NCBI RefSeq assembly: GCF_000311725.1
Contig: NZ_HE978511.1
Location: forward strand, 1,123,856-1,187,855
Direction: 5' to 3'
DNA length: 64,000 nt
Source of the DNA: Robertmurraya massiliosenegalensis JC6
Lineage (GTDB): Bacteria; Bacillota; Bacilli; Bacillales; Cytobacillaceae
Positions 25,111 to 34,419 of this stretch are shown here, piece after piece (position 1 is the stretch's first letter; every line of letters begins with the position of its first letter). Below the pieces are notes generated by a model. It saw only the letters and a list, made by a program, of their open reading frames with translations, did no database searches and was not told the DNA's origin. A program made the position numbers and the translations under genes.

Positions 25111-26379
25111 TTAAGGTAAAAATACATTAATTTGAGGCAAATAAGTAACAATCATTAATGCTAAAACCATCAAGAAAAACATCGGAACTACTGCTTTGCT
25201 AACTTCCCAAATAGACAGCCTCGATATTCCTACACCAACGAATAATGTACCGCCAATTGGCGGAGTGATAAGGGCAATAGCAAGATTGACTACCATAATA
25301 ATTCCAAAATGAACAGGATCTACACCAATTGCTCCCGCAACTGGTATCAAAATAGGTGTTAAAATAATGATAGATGCGATTACATCCATAAACGTTCCAA
25401 CGAATAGAAGAAATAGATTAATAAGTAACAATAATACGATTGGGTTATCAGAAATACTTGTAATGGAGGTGGCAACTGCCTCTGGAATGTTTTCAATGGA
25501 GAGGATTCTTCCAAAGAAGGTTGCTGTACCCGTTATGATGAGAATAATAGCTGTTGTTAACGAAGCATTGCTAAATACTCGGAATAAATCTTTAATCTTT
25601 AATTCTTTGTATACGAAAACACCGACTATTAAGCCATAAACTGTTGCTACCACCGCAGCTTCTGTCGGAGTAAAGATACCTCCATAAATCCCACCGAGAA
25701 TAATAACCGGCATTGCCAAAGACCATGAAGCTTCCACAAATTCTCTAATTATTCGCTTGAAAGAAAGTTTTTGATTTTCCTTTGGATATTTATGAACTTT
25801 TGCGTGAAAATAGCTATAAAAGATTAATAGAGCACCGACAAGCAAACCTGGTATAATCCCCGAAAGGAATAAATCACCTATCGACGCAGATGCTGAGACA
25901 CCATAAATGACCATTGGAATACTCGGTGGAATAATTACCCCTATCGTACCAGCAGCTACAATGATTGCCGTTGCAAATTTTTTATCATATCCTTGTTGAA
26001 CCATCAATGGAATAACCATTCCACCAATTGCCGCCACTGTTGCTGGGCCAGATCCAGAAATAGCTGCAAAAAAGATACATGTCACGACTGTTGCAATTGC
26101 TAATCCACCTGTAATATTGCCTACAAAAATTTTGGCAAATCCAAACAGTCTTTTGGAGATTCCCCCTTGCCCCATAACTTCCCCAGCAAGTATATAAAAA
26201 GGGATTGCCATTAACGGAAATGAATCTGCAGACGTCACAAGGCCTTGCACCAAATATTGCGGTGAAACCGAACCACTATAAAAAATAGTTACAAGACTTG
26301 CAAGCCCTAGTGAAAATCCAATGGGAACTCGAATTAGCATAAAAAATAGAAATGATACAAATAAAATCGTTGCAATCAA
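25111..26379 (-). CDS. TRAP transporter large permease DctM-like
   Basis: About 422 residues, 12 or so transmembrane helices. Family landmarks are FVSFLFFMLIRVPIGFSLG, SFPLMAIPFYILAGEVM, AAISGSGPATVAAIGG and PPSIPMVIYGV. It is the substrate-translocating subunit of a sodium- or proton-driven tripartite transporter. The start is placed at TTG 26379, after GGGGGAG that overlaps the dctQ stop; an in-frame TTG lies 15 bases upstream. It is flanked by its small permease and the dehydrogenase. Confidence 0.9.
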   Translation of the reverse strand: MIATILFVSFLFFMLIRVPIGFSLGLASLVTIFYSGSVSPQYLVQGLVTSADSFPLMAIPFYILAGEVMGQGGISKRLFGFAKIFVGNITGGLAIATVVTCIFFAAISGSGPATVAAIGGMVIPLMVQQGYDKKFATAIIVAAGTIGVIIPPSIPMVIYGVSASASIGDLFLSGIIPGLLVGALLIFYSYFHAKVHKYPKENQKLSFKRIIREFVEASWSLAMPVIILGGIYGGIFTPTEAAVVATVYGLIVGVFVYKELKIKDLFRVFSNASLTTAIILIITGTATFFGRILSIENIPEAVATSITSISDNPIVLLLLINLFLLFVGTFMDVIASIIILTPILIPVAGAIGVDPVHFGIIMVVNLAIALITPPIGGTLFVGVGISRLSIWEVSKAVVPMFFLMVLALMIVTYLPQINVFLP

Positions 26380-26380
26380 T

Positions 26381-26890
26381 TTATTCTCCCCCAATTACCT
26401 TCTCATCAGTGAGAACGGAATCCCAGTTTTTAATAATGTAACTTGTATTCTGAACAAGCCTTATGATTGTCAGTAGCATCCCGATCGGGACAGAAAGATA
26501 AACCCAGACCATGTTTAGCCTCATTGCGGCACTCGTTTGGCCAAATGTTGCCAACTGCTCGATTAAAAATACACTATAGTAAATAACAGCAAGTGCAAAA
26601 ATGCCAACTAGTACGTTGGAAACGACTAATAGGATTTTTTTGAATGTGTCAGGAACTAAATCAAAAGCAATATCTAATGTAATATGCCTTGCTCTTTTTA
26701 CACCGTATGCAATACCGATATAAATTAACCAAATGAAACAATATCTTGCTAATTCTTCTGACCATGATAAAGAGTTTCCAAATATAAACCTCATACAAAT
26801 CTGTAACGTAATCGACGTGAGTGAGACAGTCAGTAAAGTGACTAATATCCATTCTTCAATATGTTTGTCAATTTTCTTCAAAATGCTCAT
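26381..26890 (-). CDS. TRAP transporter small permease DctQ-like
   Basis: About 169 residues with four transmembrane helices. The family motif is the WSEELARYCFIWLIYIGIAYG stretch followed by a basic loop KRARHITLD. It bridges the extracytoplasmic binding protein and DctM. ATG 26890 is preferred since AGGAGGTAAGTAT precedes it; the longer frame upstream has no binding site. Its stop sits on the dctM ribosome binding site, so the two permeases are coupled. Confidence 0.9.
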   Translation of the reverse strand: MSILKKIDKHIEEWILVTLLTVSLTSITLQICMRFIFGNSLSWSEELARYCFIWLIYIGIAYGVKRARHITLDIAFDLVPDTFKKILLVVSNVLVGIFALAVIYYSVFLIEQLATFGQTSAAMRLNMVWVYLSVPIGMLLTIIRLVQNTSYIIKNWDSVLTDEKVIGGE

Positions 26891-26975
26891 ATACTTACCT
26901 CCTAGAGGTTTTATTATCATGAAATATGTAGAAGGAAGACAATCGTCTTCCCCTGACATCATTTTCTCGATACCA

Positions 26976-27998
26976 TTATTGTTTAGACGCTTCTAAGAAT
27001 GTATCGACTACCTCTGCACCGATATCATCTTTAAATTGGTCATATACAGGCTCAACAATTTGTTGCATCTGCTTCAAATCGTCTGTTGAAAACTCATAAA
27101 CTTCCATTCCCTCTGCTTCTAATGCTTCTCTTGCTGTTTTTTCCTCTTCTTGAGCTAACTGACGGTTATATTCAATCGCTTCTTTCACCACACTCGTGAA
27201 TACTTCTTGTAAATCTTCTGGTAAACCATCGAAGAAGTTTTTATTGGTGATGATAACGTTTGGAGCATATACGTGATTCGTAACTGTTAAATACTTTTGT
27301 ACCTCATAAAATTTATTCGCAACAATTAAACCAAATGGATTCTCTTGACCATCAACGGTCCCTTGTTGTAAAGCAGTATATAATTCCCCAAATGCCATCG
27401 GCGTTGGGTTCGCCCCTAAAAGCTTCCATGCTTCAATGTGAGTTTGATTTTGCATCGTCCTTATAGAAAGACCTTTAATGTCTTCAATTGTTTTAATTGG
27501 TTTTACATTGTTGGAAACATTTCGGAATCCGTTTTCAAAATAACCTAAACCTTTGAAACCAGAATCTTCTAAATTCGTGAGGATCATCTGACCTGGCTCC
27601 CCATCTAATACCCTATAAGCTGTTTCACGATCAGGAAATAAGAAAGGCATATCTAAAATGGCAACAGATTTATTAAAACCACCTAAAGCAGCTGGTGACG
27701 GTGAGGCTAACTGAACTTCACCCATTTGCATCGCTTCAATGATTTCCCTATCTTCTCCCAATTCTCCTGCGACATTTAAGTCGACCTTAAATTTCCCATC
27801 CGATTCTTCCTCTAATTTATCTTTTAAATAGTTAAATGTTTTTGTAAGTGAATGCTCTGGTCCAACAGCTCCACCCGCAATCCGAATTGTATATTGATCT
27901 TGTTCATTGCTTGAATTTGATGCATTATCACTACCACAAGCTGAAACAAACACTACAATTGCTAAAGATAAAATACTTAGTAACACTTTTTTCATCAT
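26976..27998 (-). CDS. TRAP transporter substrate-binding lipoprotein DctP-like
   Basis: About 340 residues. An N-terminal signal ends in the lipobox VSAC-GSDN, so it is tethered outside the membrane. DctP-family features: HSLTKTFNYLKDKLEEESDGKFKVDL, FLFPDRETAYRVLDG, ENGFRNVSNNVKPIKTIEDIKGLSIRTM (Arg of the motif contacts ligand carboxylate in the family) and LYTALQQGTVDGQENP. That arginine suggests an acidic ligand such as a sugar acid. ATG 27998 follows AAGGGGTG. Confidence 0.9.
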   Translation of the reverse strand: MMKKVLLSILSLAIVVFVSACGSDNASNSSNEQDQYTIRIAGGAVGPEHSLTKTFNYLKDKLEEESDGKFKVDLNVAGELGEDREIIEAMQMGEVQLASPSPAALGGFNKSVAILDMPFLFPDRETAYRVLDGEPGQMILTNLEDSGFKGLGYFENGFRNVSNNVKPIKTIEDIKGLSIRTMQNQTHIEAWKLLGANPTPMAFGELYTALQQGTVDGQENPFGLIVANKFYEVQKYLTVTNHVYAPNVIITNKNFFDGLPEDLQEVFTSVVKEAIEYNRQLAQEEEKTAREALEAEGMEVYEFSTDDLKQMQQIVEPVYDQFKDDIGAEVVDTFLEASKQ

Positions 27999-28020
27999 TG
28001 ACACCCCTTATTTTTATGAT

Positions 28021-28926
28021 TTACCCGATTACACTAAGTTCTTGGTCTATCTCAACCAAATTCTTTCTTAACTTTTCAATTTCTTCATTCGTAATATCTA
28101 GCTGTGGCCCTTTCATATAACCTGCATCAATACCACGCATTTTTAACGCTTCTTTAAAATATGACATATTGCTTCCATTTCGTAAGACATCACAATATTT
28201 CGTTGCCAGTTTCTGAAGTTCGCGTGCTTTTCCTATATTCCCTTCTTGAAAAGCTTGATAGAGAGCTACAAACGGCTCTGGATAAACACCAGATATTCCT
28301 GAAACAGTACCAGAACAACCAAGTGCAAGAGCTGGTAAAAATAAATGATCTGGACCAAAGACGACATCAAAATTTCCTTCAATTACATTTAAATACTTAC
28401 TTGTTAAAGTAAAATCTGGGTAGCTATATTTAATACCTACAATGTTTTTGCATTCTTTAGCCAGTTTTTCAACCACTTCTACTGAAAGTTCATTAGCTGC
28501 ACATTGTGGAATGCTATATAGATAGATTGGAAAATTATCTGGTAAACTATTAGAAATTAATTTATAGTAGTTTTCCAACTCACGTTCATTTGCTCCAAAA
28601 TAAATTGGGGTAACTACACCAATGCCATCTGCTCCGATGTGAAGTGCATGTTGTGCGAGTTCCAATACATGTTCGACTTGGATATCTCCAACATGTATGT
28701 AAACCGTTACTCTTCCCCTCGCTGTATTGACAACTGTTTCTGCAATTGCTTTACGTTCCGAAACCGATAATTTCAACATTTCTCCTGTAGTACCAAGAGG
28801 ATAAAGACAATGCACACCTTTTGAAATAAGAAATTCTGTTAACTTTGCCACCTGTTCTAGATTTACGCTTCCATCCTCGTTAAAGGGCGTGACCATTGCT
28901 GTAGTAACTCCATATAATTTTTTCAT
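28021..28926 (-). CDS. DapA/NanA-family aldolase or dehydratase
   Basis: 301 residues of the dihydrodipicolinate synthase/N-acetylneuraminate lyase superfamily. Key residues: GVTTAMVTPFNEDGSVN, LGTTGEMLKLSVSERK, the Tyr in YLYSIPQC, Schiff-base Lys in NIVGIKYSYPDF near residue 163, and FGPDHLFLPALALG. Unlike biosynthetic DapA it sits at the head of a catabolic operon, so a 2-keto-3-deoxy sugar acid aldolase or dehydratase is more likely. ATG 28926 follows AAGGAG. An operator-like palindrome lies 210 bases upstream. Confidence 0.82.
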   Translation of the reverse strand: MKKLYGVTTAMVTPFNEDGSVNLEQVAKLTEFLISKGVHCLYPLGTTGEMLKLSVSERKAIAETVVNTARGRVTVYIHVGDIQVEHVLELAQHALHIGADGIGVVTPIYFGANERELENYYKLISNSLPDNFPIYLYSIPQCAANELSVEVVEKLAKECKNIVGIKYSYPDFTLTSKYLNVIEGNFDVVFGPDHLFLPALALGCSGTVSGISGVYPEPFVALYQAFQEGNIGKARELQKLATKYCDVLRNGSNMSYFKEALKMRGIDAGYMKGPQLDITNEEIEKLRKNLVEIDQELSVIG

Positions 28927-29135
28927 TATTAACTCCTTCATTCTAACTATTTTGATATTTCTTATTATAATTCTATTCTGAAAACTACTCACCCCCTCAA
29001 AGATAGAAAGTTGCCTTCTCTTCTTATTATTTTGTTTACTCAAAAGGGCAACGCTGACTAATTGTGAGAGGGCTTTCATATTGTTGCAACCGCTTACTCG
29101 AGAAACCTCTTTTAAATTTCAATCTTAAAACAAAT

Positions 29136-29151
29136 GCTATAACGTTTTAGC
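29136..29151. promoter_or_regulatory. LacI-type operator before the catabolic operon
   Basis: GCTATAACGTTTTAGC differs by one base from the perfect palindrome near lacI at 30240-30255. It lies between the lacI stop and the first structural gene, so binding of the adjacent regulator to control the operon is inferred. Confidence 0.65.
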
Positions 29152-29207
29152 AAAACCAAAAATATTTAGCCAGCTTTTTACTGGCCAATATTTTCATCAA
29201 CCTTAAA

Positions 29208-30215
29208 TCATGATTTACTACTTTTTCTTTTAACAAGTTCTGTCTTGAATTCTAAAGATCCCGTTGTCTCCACTTTATGATTAATAAGTTCCATTAACTG
29301 ATTGACGCATGCTACTGCCATTTCTTCTACTGGAAGGTGAACCGTAGTTAATGGCGGATAAGTATAGGCTGTTTGTTCATCATTATCATGACCGATAATC
29401 TCCAAATCTTCTGGAATTCTTATTCCATGTTCATGACAAGCAAGTATTGCACCTACAGCCATGGGATCGCTTAAGAAAAACAAAGCAGTCGGTAAATCCT
29501 TAGATCTTTTCACTAAAGATTGAATAACTGAATATCCGCCTTCTTCTGAGAAATCTCCTCTTAATATTTGAGAGTTAATCATCCCAGAATTTTTCACAGC
29601 CTCTAAAAAACCTTCTTGTCTTAAATCGACTGCTTGTGAAGATATTTCAGGGACTACGATTCCGACACTTTTATGACCCTTGCTCGCAAAATATTCTGCA
29701 ACCTCTATCCCGGTCAATCTGCTATCAACATTCACTGTACAGTATTTTTCAGAATATCGTTGATACAGGACGATAGGGACATTTAAATTTGTTCTTTCTA
29801 AATACTCAAGGTCTTCCTTGGATGCGTTTGCAATAATGGCACCATTAAACCTCGTACCAGTGTGCAAACTTTCTACCTCATGGATTTTCCCATTTTCATA
29901 TGGCTGAATAAGTAACTCAAACATCCCATCCTTGAATAAAGATTTCTCTTGAATTCCTTGTAAAAATCGGCTGATTAACGATGCCCTTGCATCGAGAGTC
30001 CACAATATGGTAATAACAGGGATTTTCTTCTCGTCAGAATTTCGTAATCTTCTTGCTGATATACTTGGTAAATAACCTAACTCTCTTGCTGCTTCCAAAA
30101 CTCTTTCTTGGGTTGCCACGGAAATTCTCATTTTATCCCCTTTTCCATTTAGAATAAAAGAAACTGTTCCGACGGATACCCCTGCTTTTTCAGCAATTTC
30201 ACGAATAGTTGCCAT
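29208..30215 (-). CDS. LacI family transcriptional regulator
   Basis: 335 residues. The helix-turn-helix TIREIAEKAGVSVGTVSFILNG occupies residues 3-24, the hinge helix ISARRLRN near 50 should insert in the minor groove, and the rest is a periplasmic-binding-like ligand domain (EIIGHDNDEQTAYTYPPLTTV near 275). It heads the TRAP/isomerase/kinase cluster in the same orientation and has two matching operators, one over its own early transcript and one before the operon, so it very likely represses both. Inducer unknown. Confidence 0.9.
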   Translation of the reverse strand: MATIREIAEKAGVSVGTVSFILNGKGDKMRISVATQERVLEAARELGYLPSISARRLRNSDEKKIPVITILWTLDARASLISRFLQGIQEKSLFKDGMFELLIQPYENGKIHEVESLHTGTRFNGAIIANASKEDLEYLERTNLNVPIVLYQRYSEKYCTVNVDSRLTGIEVAEYFASKGHKSVGIVVPEISSQAVDLRQEGFLEAVKNSGMINSQILRGDFSEEGGYSVIQSLVKRSKDLPTALFFLSDPMAVGAILACHEHGIRIPEDLEIIGHDNDEQTAYTYPPLTTVHLPVEEMAVACVNQLMELINHKVETTGSLEFKTELVKRKSSKS

Positions 30216-30239
30216 ATATTATATTCTCTCCAACTTTTA

Positions 30240-30255
30240 GCTAAAACGTTTTAGC
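30240..30255. promoter_or_regulatory. LacI-type operator (autoregulation)
   Basis: GCTAAAACGTTTTAGC, a perfect 16-bp palindrome with the central CG typical of LacI/CcpA-family operators. It lies about +8 to +23 from the predicted lacI transcript start. Confidence 0.75.
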
Positions 30256-30269
30256 ACTTCTTAATAAAA

Positions 30270-30298
30270 AGAATAATCTGTCATTTGTTATTTGTCAA
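30270..30298 (-). promoter_or_regulatory. Promoter of the lacI-type gene
   Basis: On the minus strand TTGACA, 17-base spacer, TATTCT. The downstream palindrome at 30240-30255 would block elongation or opening. Confidence 0.65.
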
Positions 30299-30345
30299 TG
30301 ATTTTTCGCAAAATATTTCGTTATTTATCTCCTATAACATGAAGA

Positions 30346-30379
30346 AAAGTGCTAGCTTGTATGAGCTAGCACCCTTTTT
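30346..30379. terminator. Terminator after the MMPL/heptad-repeat operon
   Basis: GTGCTAGCT pairs with AGCTAGCAC around a six-base loop. T-rich tracts follow on both strands (CCTTTTTT on plus, TTTTCTTC on minus). Confidence 0.8.
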
Positions 30380-30383
30380 TGTA

Positions 30384-32213
30384 TCACTTAAAAAGTTCCA
30401 GCAAACGAGCCCAGAATCCTTGTGGTTCTTCTTCTATTTCTTCTACCTCTTCTGGTTCCTCGTATTTAATGCTTTCCGTTTTTAGAACAAATTGGACAGA
30501 ATTGATGTTTTCGTTTTCTGCTGACACGAATGATACTGGTTCAAAGTCAGACTTGTCGTACTCTGCCATCATTTGATCGACTTCTTCTTTCATTTGCTCA
30601 GGAATATCGCTTGTCGCATCTTTCAGTTCCCCTGTACCGTCGTGAAGCTCACTGACACCATTTTCTAATTCGCCAGTTCCCGTTGATAAATCAGCAATAC
30701 CGCTATCGAGCATATCGTAAGAGCTAGATAACTGACTTACACCACCTGCATAACCGACTAATCCAGAGTGGAATTCTTTATAATTTGTGGAAAGATCGCT
30801 AATTCCTTTTTGTAAAAGTGCAAATGAATCTGTCATTTCGTTATTTTCTAGAGAAGACGAAATACCCTCTGCCATCGTTTCAAGATGGGTAGCTATCTCT
30901 AGAAGACCGCCGCTTACCTGTTCCAATGTTGAATTCACCGCATCAAAAGCAGCTTTTACAGCTGAATAAGTCCCTTTTGCTTGAAGTGCAGCAGAATAAG
31001 TATCAATTAATTGGTTTAACACATTAGGGTCAGCATTGCTACCATATAGCTCTTGAATTTGTGTTTCAGAAATCTCAGGAGCTGGAATGGCATTCATCGC
31101 ACCGTCTAAGGCTTGATATGAAGTAGCGTAGTTTTTCTTTAACGTCGAAAGTCCTGTTGACGTTTCTTTTAATCTTCCCGCTATTTGGAGAAGTCCATCT
31201 TGAAGCTCATTTAACCCCCCAAGATTCATCTCTTCTGAATTACCACTTAACGCTTGATTCAACGACACAAGAGCTTCATCAATTTGCTTAGAGGCACCAA
31301 TTAATTCAGAAGATGAAGCAGAAACTATCTTCATTCCTTCTTGATATTCTGCAGAACCCGTGCGGAGCTCTTTCACTCCTGAATTTAATTCTGAGACACC
31401 TGATTCAAGTTCCCCAACCCCATTATGGACCTCTTCTATCGCATCTGTTAAAGATTCCATATCTCCGACCATTTCATCGATATCTGGGGAATCTATCGCC
31501 ATTGATGACGGAACTGCTGATATATCAATGCCTTCAAGTTCAAAACCTTGAACATCCGCTTCAACAAGTAAGTCTTCTTCTTTTTCAGGCATGACTGTAA
31601 AAGTTATTTGCTTGTTTTTACCCGCATTCGCAAGCATCCCATCTGGTGCCACAATATTACGATAGATCTCTAAATCTAAAGAAAGTGAAACCTGCAATAA
31701 ATAATTTTGGAAAAAGACAGGGTCTACTTCCTCATTAGCAGAAGTCTTAATTCTGATTTGTACATGCCCGTCTTTTCCCGCAAGCTCTTCTGGGGTCATC
31801 TCTTTTCCATCTAACAGATACGATACGGAAACATCCCATGGTAACGGTTGTTCATCAATATTTCCTTGATAGTAAAATTTTCCCTTAGGAGCGGTAAATT
31901 CAACTGCATCATTTTGCTGATTGAGTTCGGCTAAATCCGTTAAATTTTTCAAATTAGAATAACGCCCGAAATCAATGACTGTCCCCTCTTTTTCTACGTC
32001 CAAAATGTTGACGACATAGATCTCTTGTCTTTCCCCCGTAGCGCTTAGCTTTGCATAGACAACTTCATCCTTTGAAGAGACAGTTCCTTCCTGAGAAGAA
32101 ACATCATCTTCCGACTTACTTGTATTTGTAGCAGCCGTCACAAGAAAGGAAGGAAGCAATAAAAGAATCGCTACAAAGACAAATAAAATTTTCTTTATTC
32201 TCCTCATCATCAT
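30384..32213 (-). CDS. Secreted heptad-repeat (YhgE-like) protein, MMPL partner
   Basis: 609 residues. A signal peptide ends near residue 28 (FLVTAA). A beta-rich N-terminal domain (to ~250) is followed by long coiled-coil segments with the X-X-X-Leu-X-X-Gly heptads known from YhgE/Pip proteins: LESGVSELNSGVKELRTG and LSTGTGELENGVSELHDGTGELKD. The C-terminus is acidic then ends GFWARLLELFK, with no transmembrane anchor. It overlaps the upstream MMPL gene by four bases (ATGA), so the two form a unit; an extracytoplasmic scaffold for the pump is a reasonable inference. Exact role unknown. Confidence 0.75.
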   Translation of the reverse strand: MMMRRIKKILFVFVAILLLLPSFLVTAATNTSKSEDDVSSQEGTVSSKDEVVYAKLSATGERQEIYVVNILDVEKEGTVIDFGRYSNLKNLTDLAELNQQNDAVEFTAPKGKFYYQGNIDEQPLPWDVSVSYLLDGKEMTPEELAGKDGHVQIRIKTSANEEVDPVFFQNYLLQVSLSLDLEIYRNIVAPDGMLANAGKNKQITFTVMPEKEEDLLVEADVQGFELEGIDISAVPSSMAIDSPDIDEMVGDMESLTDAIEEVHNGVGELESGVSELNSGVKELRTGSAEYQEGMKIVSASSSELIGASKQIDEALVSLNQALSGNSEEMNLGGLNELQDGLLQIAGRLKETSTGLSTLKKNYATSYQALDGAMNAIPAPEISETQIQELYGSNADPNVLNQLIDTYSAALQAKGTYSAVKAAFDAVNSTLEQVSGGLLEIATHLETMAEGISSSLENNEMTDSFALLQKGISDLSTNYKEFHSGLVGYAGGVSQLSSSYDMLDSGIADLSTGTGELENGVSELHDGTGELKDATSDIPEQMKEEVDQMMAEYDKSDFEPVSFVSAENENINSVQFVLKTESIKYEEPEEVEEIEEEPQGFWARLLELFK

Positions 32214-34267
32214 TGCTCCTTATAAAAATTTGCTTTCAAAGTAGTCTTCATAATCAATTTATCAAAAATCACCAGCATCGCCGGTAAGAAAAATACGACT
32301 AAAATAAACGCAAGCAATGCTCCTCGACCTAACAATAGCCCAATAGAGGCAACAATTGGATTGGTCGACGTGATCCATAAAATGAAGCCGACACTCGATA
32401 AAATCGAAGCGGAAATTCCAATCGAGAATATTTTATCATCAATCGTTTTCCGAACGGCTTGAATAACCGACATTTCTTTCCTGTACTCTTTATATGCATC
32501 TGTCAGCAAGATCGCATAATCGACTGTCGCTGCGAGCTGAATAATGCTGATCAATAAATATCCCACATACTGAAGTGGTGAATCTGTAAAATACGGAACC
32601 GATAAATTAATCCATACAGAAGTCTGAATGGTGAGAAGCAATATGATTGGAATCGAAATCGAACGGAATGTGACAATTAGAACCAAAGCAACAGTTCCAA
32701 TCGTTAAAAGGTTAACTAACTTATTATCCTTTTCCACTGTCGTTTTGATGTCATACAAGGTCACGCTTTCCCCAACAAGATAGACATCTTCATCATAATG
32801 CTCATTAGCTGCCTCTTGTACTTTTTCGATTAGTTGAAACGCTTCTTTTCCTTCATTTTTTGTTTCGGTCTGCAAGATGATTCGGCTATAATTCTCAGAA
32901 TAAAATTGTTCCGTAATAGATGGATCTAAGTACTCAGGAGGAATCGCTGCACTGACAGTATTGACATAAGCAAGCGCACTCGTCACATGTTTGAGTTCCT
33001 CAAAATCATGCACAAGCTCCTCTTCTTTGGCAATGTCCCCTTTTGGAACGAGTACTACAATTGGTGTACTCTCACCAAACTCTTCTTTAATTTTAACAAT
33101 ATCTGCCCCCGTCCTAGTTGACTCCGGTTGCTCCCCAATGCCATAGGTAAAATCTGTTTTACTTTGTGCCAAGAAGGCTGGGACAATCAATAGAAGAACA
33201 AAAATAAAACTGAACAGCCTAATTTTGACAACCCCATTCCCCATTTTTTTAAAGCTAGGAAGTAAAGGTTTGTGCTGTGTTTTATCAATCCATTTAAAGA
33301 AAAGAAGCGTAAGTGCTGGTAAAAATACCATGACACTTATGAAGCTTAATAGAATACCTTTGACTAAGTTAATCCCTAAGTCTGAACCAATTTCAAATTC
33401 CATAAAGGACAGTGCGATAAACCCAAAAAAGGTCGTTGATGCACTAGCTGCTATCGCTGAAAATGACTTTTTCATTGCAAGCTCCATCGCTTCATGTGGA
33501 TCGGCAACTTTTTTCCGATAATCTGAAAAGCTATGAAGTAGGAAAATCGCATAATCCAGTGAAACAGCTAATTGTAGAATAGGTGCCACTGACTGGGTAA
33601 CGAAAGAAACTTCCCCAAGAAAATAATTCGTTCCCATATTAATTAAGACTGATACACCGATAGCCGTTAAGAAAAACAGTGGCTCAACCCATGAAGTAGT
33701 CGATACGACCAAAATGATAATGATAATTGGAACTAATAACATGGCTGCAAACATTGACTCTTTCCCAGCCATCGTTTGTTGCGTTGCTGTATTGACCGAT
33801 TCACCGGCAAGAGCATTTTCTTCCCCGATAAGGTCATAAATGGCCTGTGTCACTTGGACTTCATCACCTGGACGGATACTAAATAAATATAACGCTGTGT
33901 CATTTTTATAGTAGGTTTCCACCGTATCCGGCTCCGCCATTTCGAGCGGTGATTTTATATCAACCGCATCATCTAACCACGTCACATCAGACACGCCATC
34001 AATTGCAGACAGCTGTTCTTTAAAGGTAAGCGCTTCTTGGAGCGTTACGTCTTTAACCATGACACGATTGGATGGAACACCACCCTCAAATTCCTGTTCC
34101 ATAATGTCCAATGCGATTGTTGAGCCAGCATCCTCTGGCAAATAATCTTTCATATCGTAATTAACCGACACAGTAAAGAGTGCAAAGGTAGATATTATGG
34201 TCAGGATCATAAATGTAATCGCAACGGATTTTTTATGTTTGATAATTCGTGCTGCAATATTTATCAT
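32210..34267 (-). CDS. MMPL/RND-superfamily transporter
   Basis: 685 residues, 12 transmembrane helices in two repeats, each with a large extracytoplasmic loop. Typical helices: QLAVSLDYAIFLLHSFSDYRKK in the first repeat and QLAATVDYAILLTDAYKEYRKE in the second, with the paired Asp-Tyr residues used for proton coupling in MmpL proteins. Exported substrate is probably a lipid or hydrophobic compound (family knowledge). It resembles B. subtilis YdgH/YdfJ in size. A promoter at 34307-34335 and a divergent TetR suggest inducible export. Confidence 0.88.
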   Translation of the reverse strand: MINIAARIIKHKKSVAITFMILTIISTFALFTVSVNYDMKDYLPEDAGSTIALDIMEQEFEGGVPSNRVMVKDVTLQEALTFKEQLSAIDGVSDVTWLDDAVDIKSPLEMAEPDTVETYYKNDTALYLFSIRPGDEVQVTQAIYDLIGEENALAGESVNTATQQTMAGKESMFAAMLLVPIIIIILVVSTTSWVEPLFFLTAIGVSVLINMGTNYFLGEVSFVTQSVAPILQLAVSLDYAIFLLHSFSDYRKKVADPHEAMELAMKKSFSAIAASASTTFFGFIALSFMEFEIGSDLGINLVKGILLSFISVMVFLPALTLLFFKWIDKTQHKPLLPSFKKMGNGVVKIRLFSFIFVLLLIVPAFLAQSKTDFTYGIGEQPESTRTGADIVKIKEEFGESTPIVVLVPKGDIAKEEELVHDFEELKHVTSALAYVNTVSAAIPPEYLDPSITEQFYSENYSRIILQTETKNEGKEAFQLIEKVQEAANEHYDEDVYLVGESVTLYDIKTTVEKDNKLVNLLTIGTVALVLIVTFRSISIPIILLLTIQTSVWINLSVPYFTDSPLQYVGYLLISIIQLAATVDYAILLTDAYKEYRKEMSVIQAVRKTIDDKIFSIGISASILSSVGFILWITSTNPIVASIGLLLGRGALLAFILVVFFLPAMLVIFDKLIMKTTLKANFYKEQ

Positions 34268-34306
34268 CCCTCACCTCTCTTGCCATATTTTTATATTCAC
34301 CATATC

Positions 34307-34335
34307 ATTATAGAAACATGATGTTGCCTATTCAA
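34307..34335 (-). promoter_or_regulatory. Promoter of the MMPL operon
   Basis: On the minus strand TTGAAT, 17-base spacer, perfect TATAAT. Transcript starts near 34300, about 33 bases before the MMPL ATG. Confidence 0.7.
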
Positions 34336-34365
34336 CAATCAGTTTAACAACATCTGTATTTTTTC

Positions 34366-34388
34366 CAACAAATTCATCAAATTTGTTG
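34366..34388. promoter_or_regulatory. Probable TetR operator between MMPL and tetR
   Basis: CAACAAATT-CATCA-AATTTGTTG, a 9-bp perfect inverted repeat with five-base centre, in the divergent intergenic region next to the MMPL promoter. The adjacent TetR-type gene is the natural candidate ligand. Confidence 0.55.
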
Positions 34389-34419
34389 TTTAAATCAAAA
34401 ATTCAAGGAGATCTCACTC

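Noticed and set aside
29083-29100. Second cre box upstream of the catabolic operon
   Set aside because: GTAAGCGGTTGCAA departs from the consensus at central positions.
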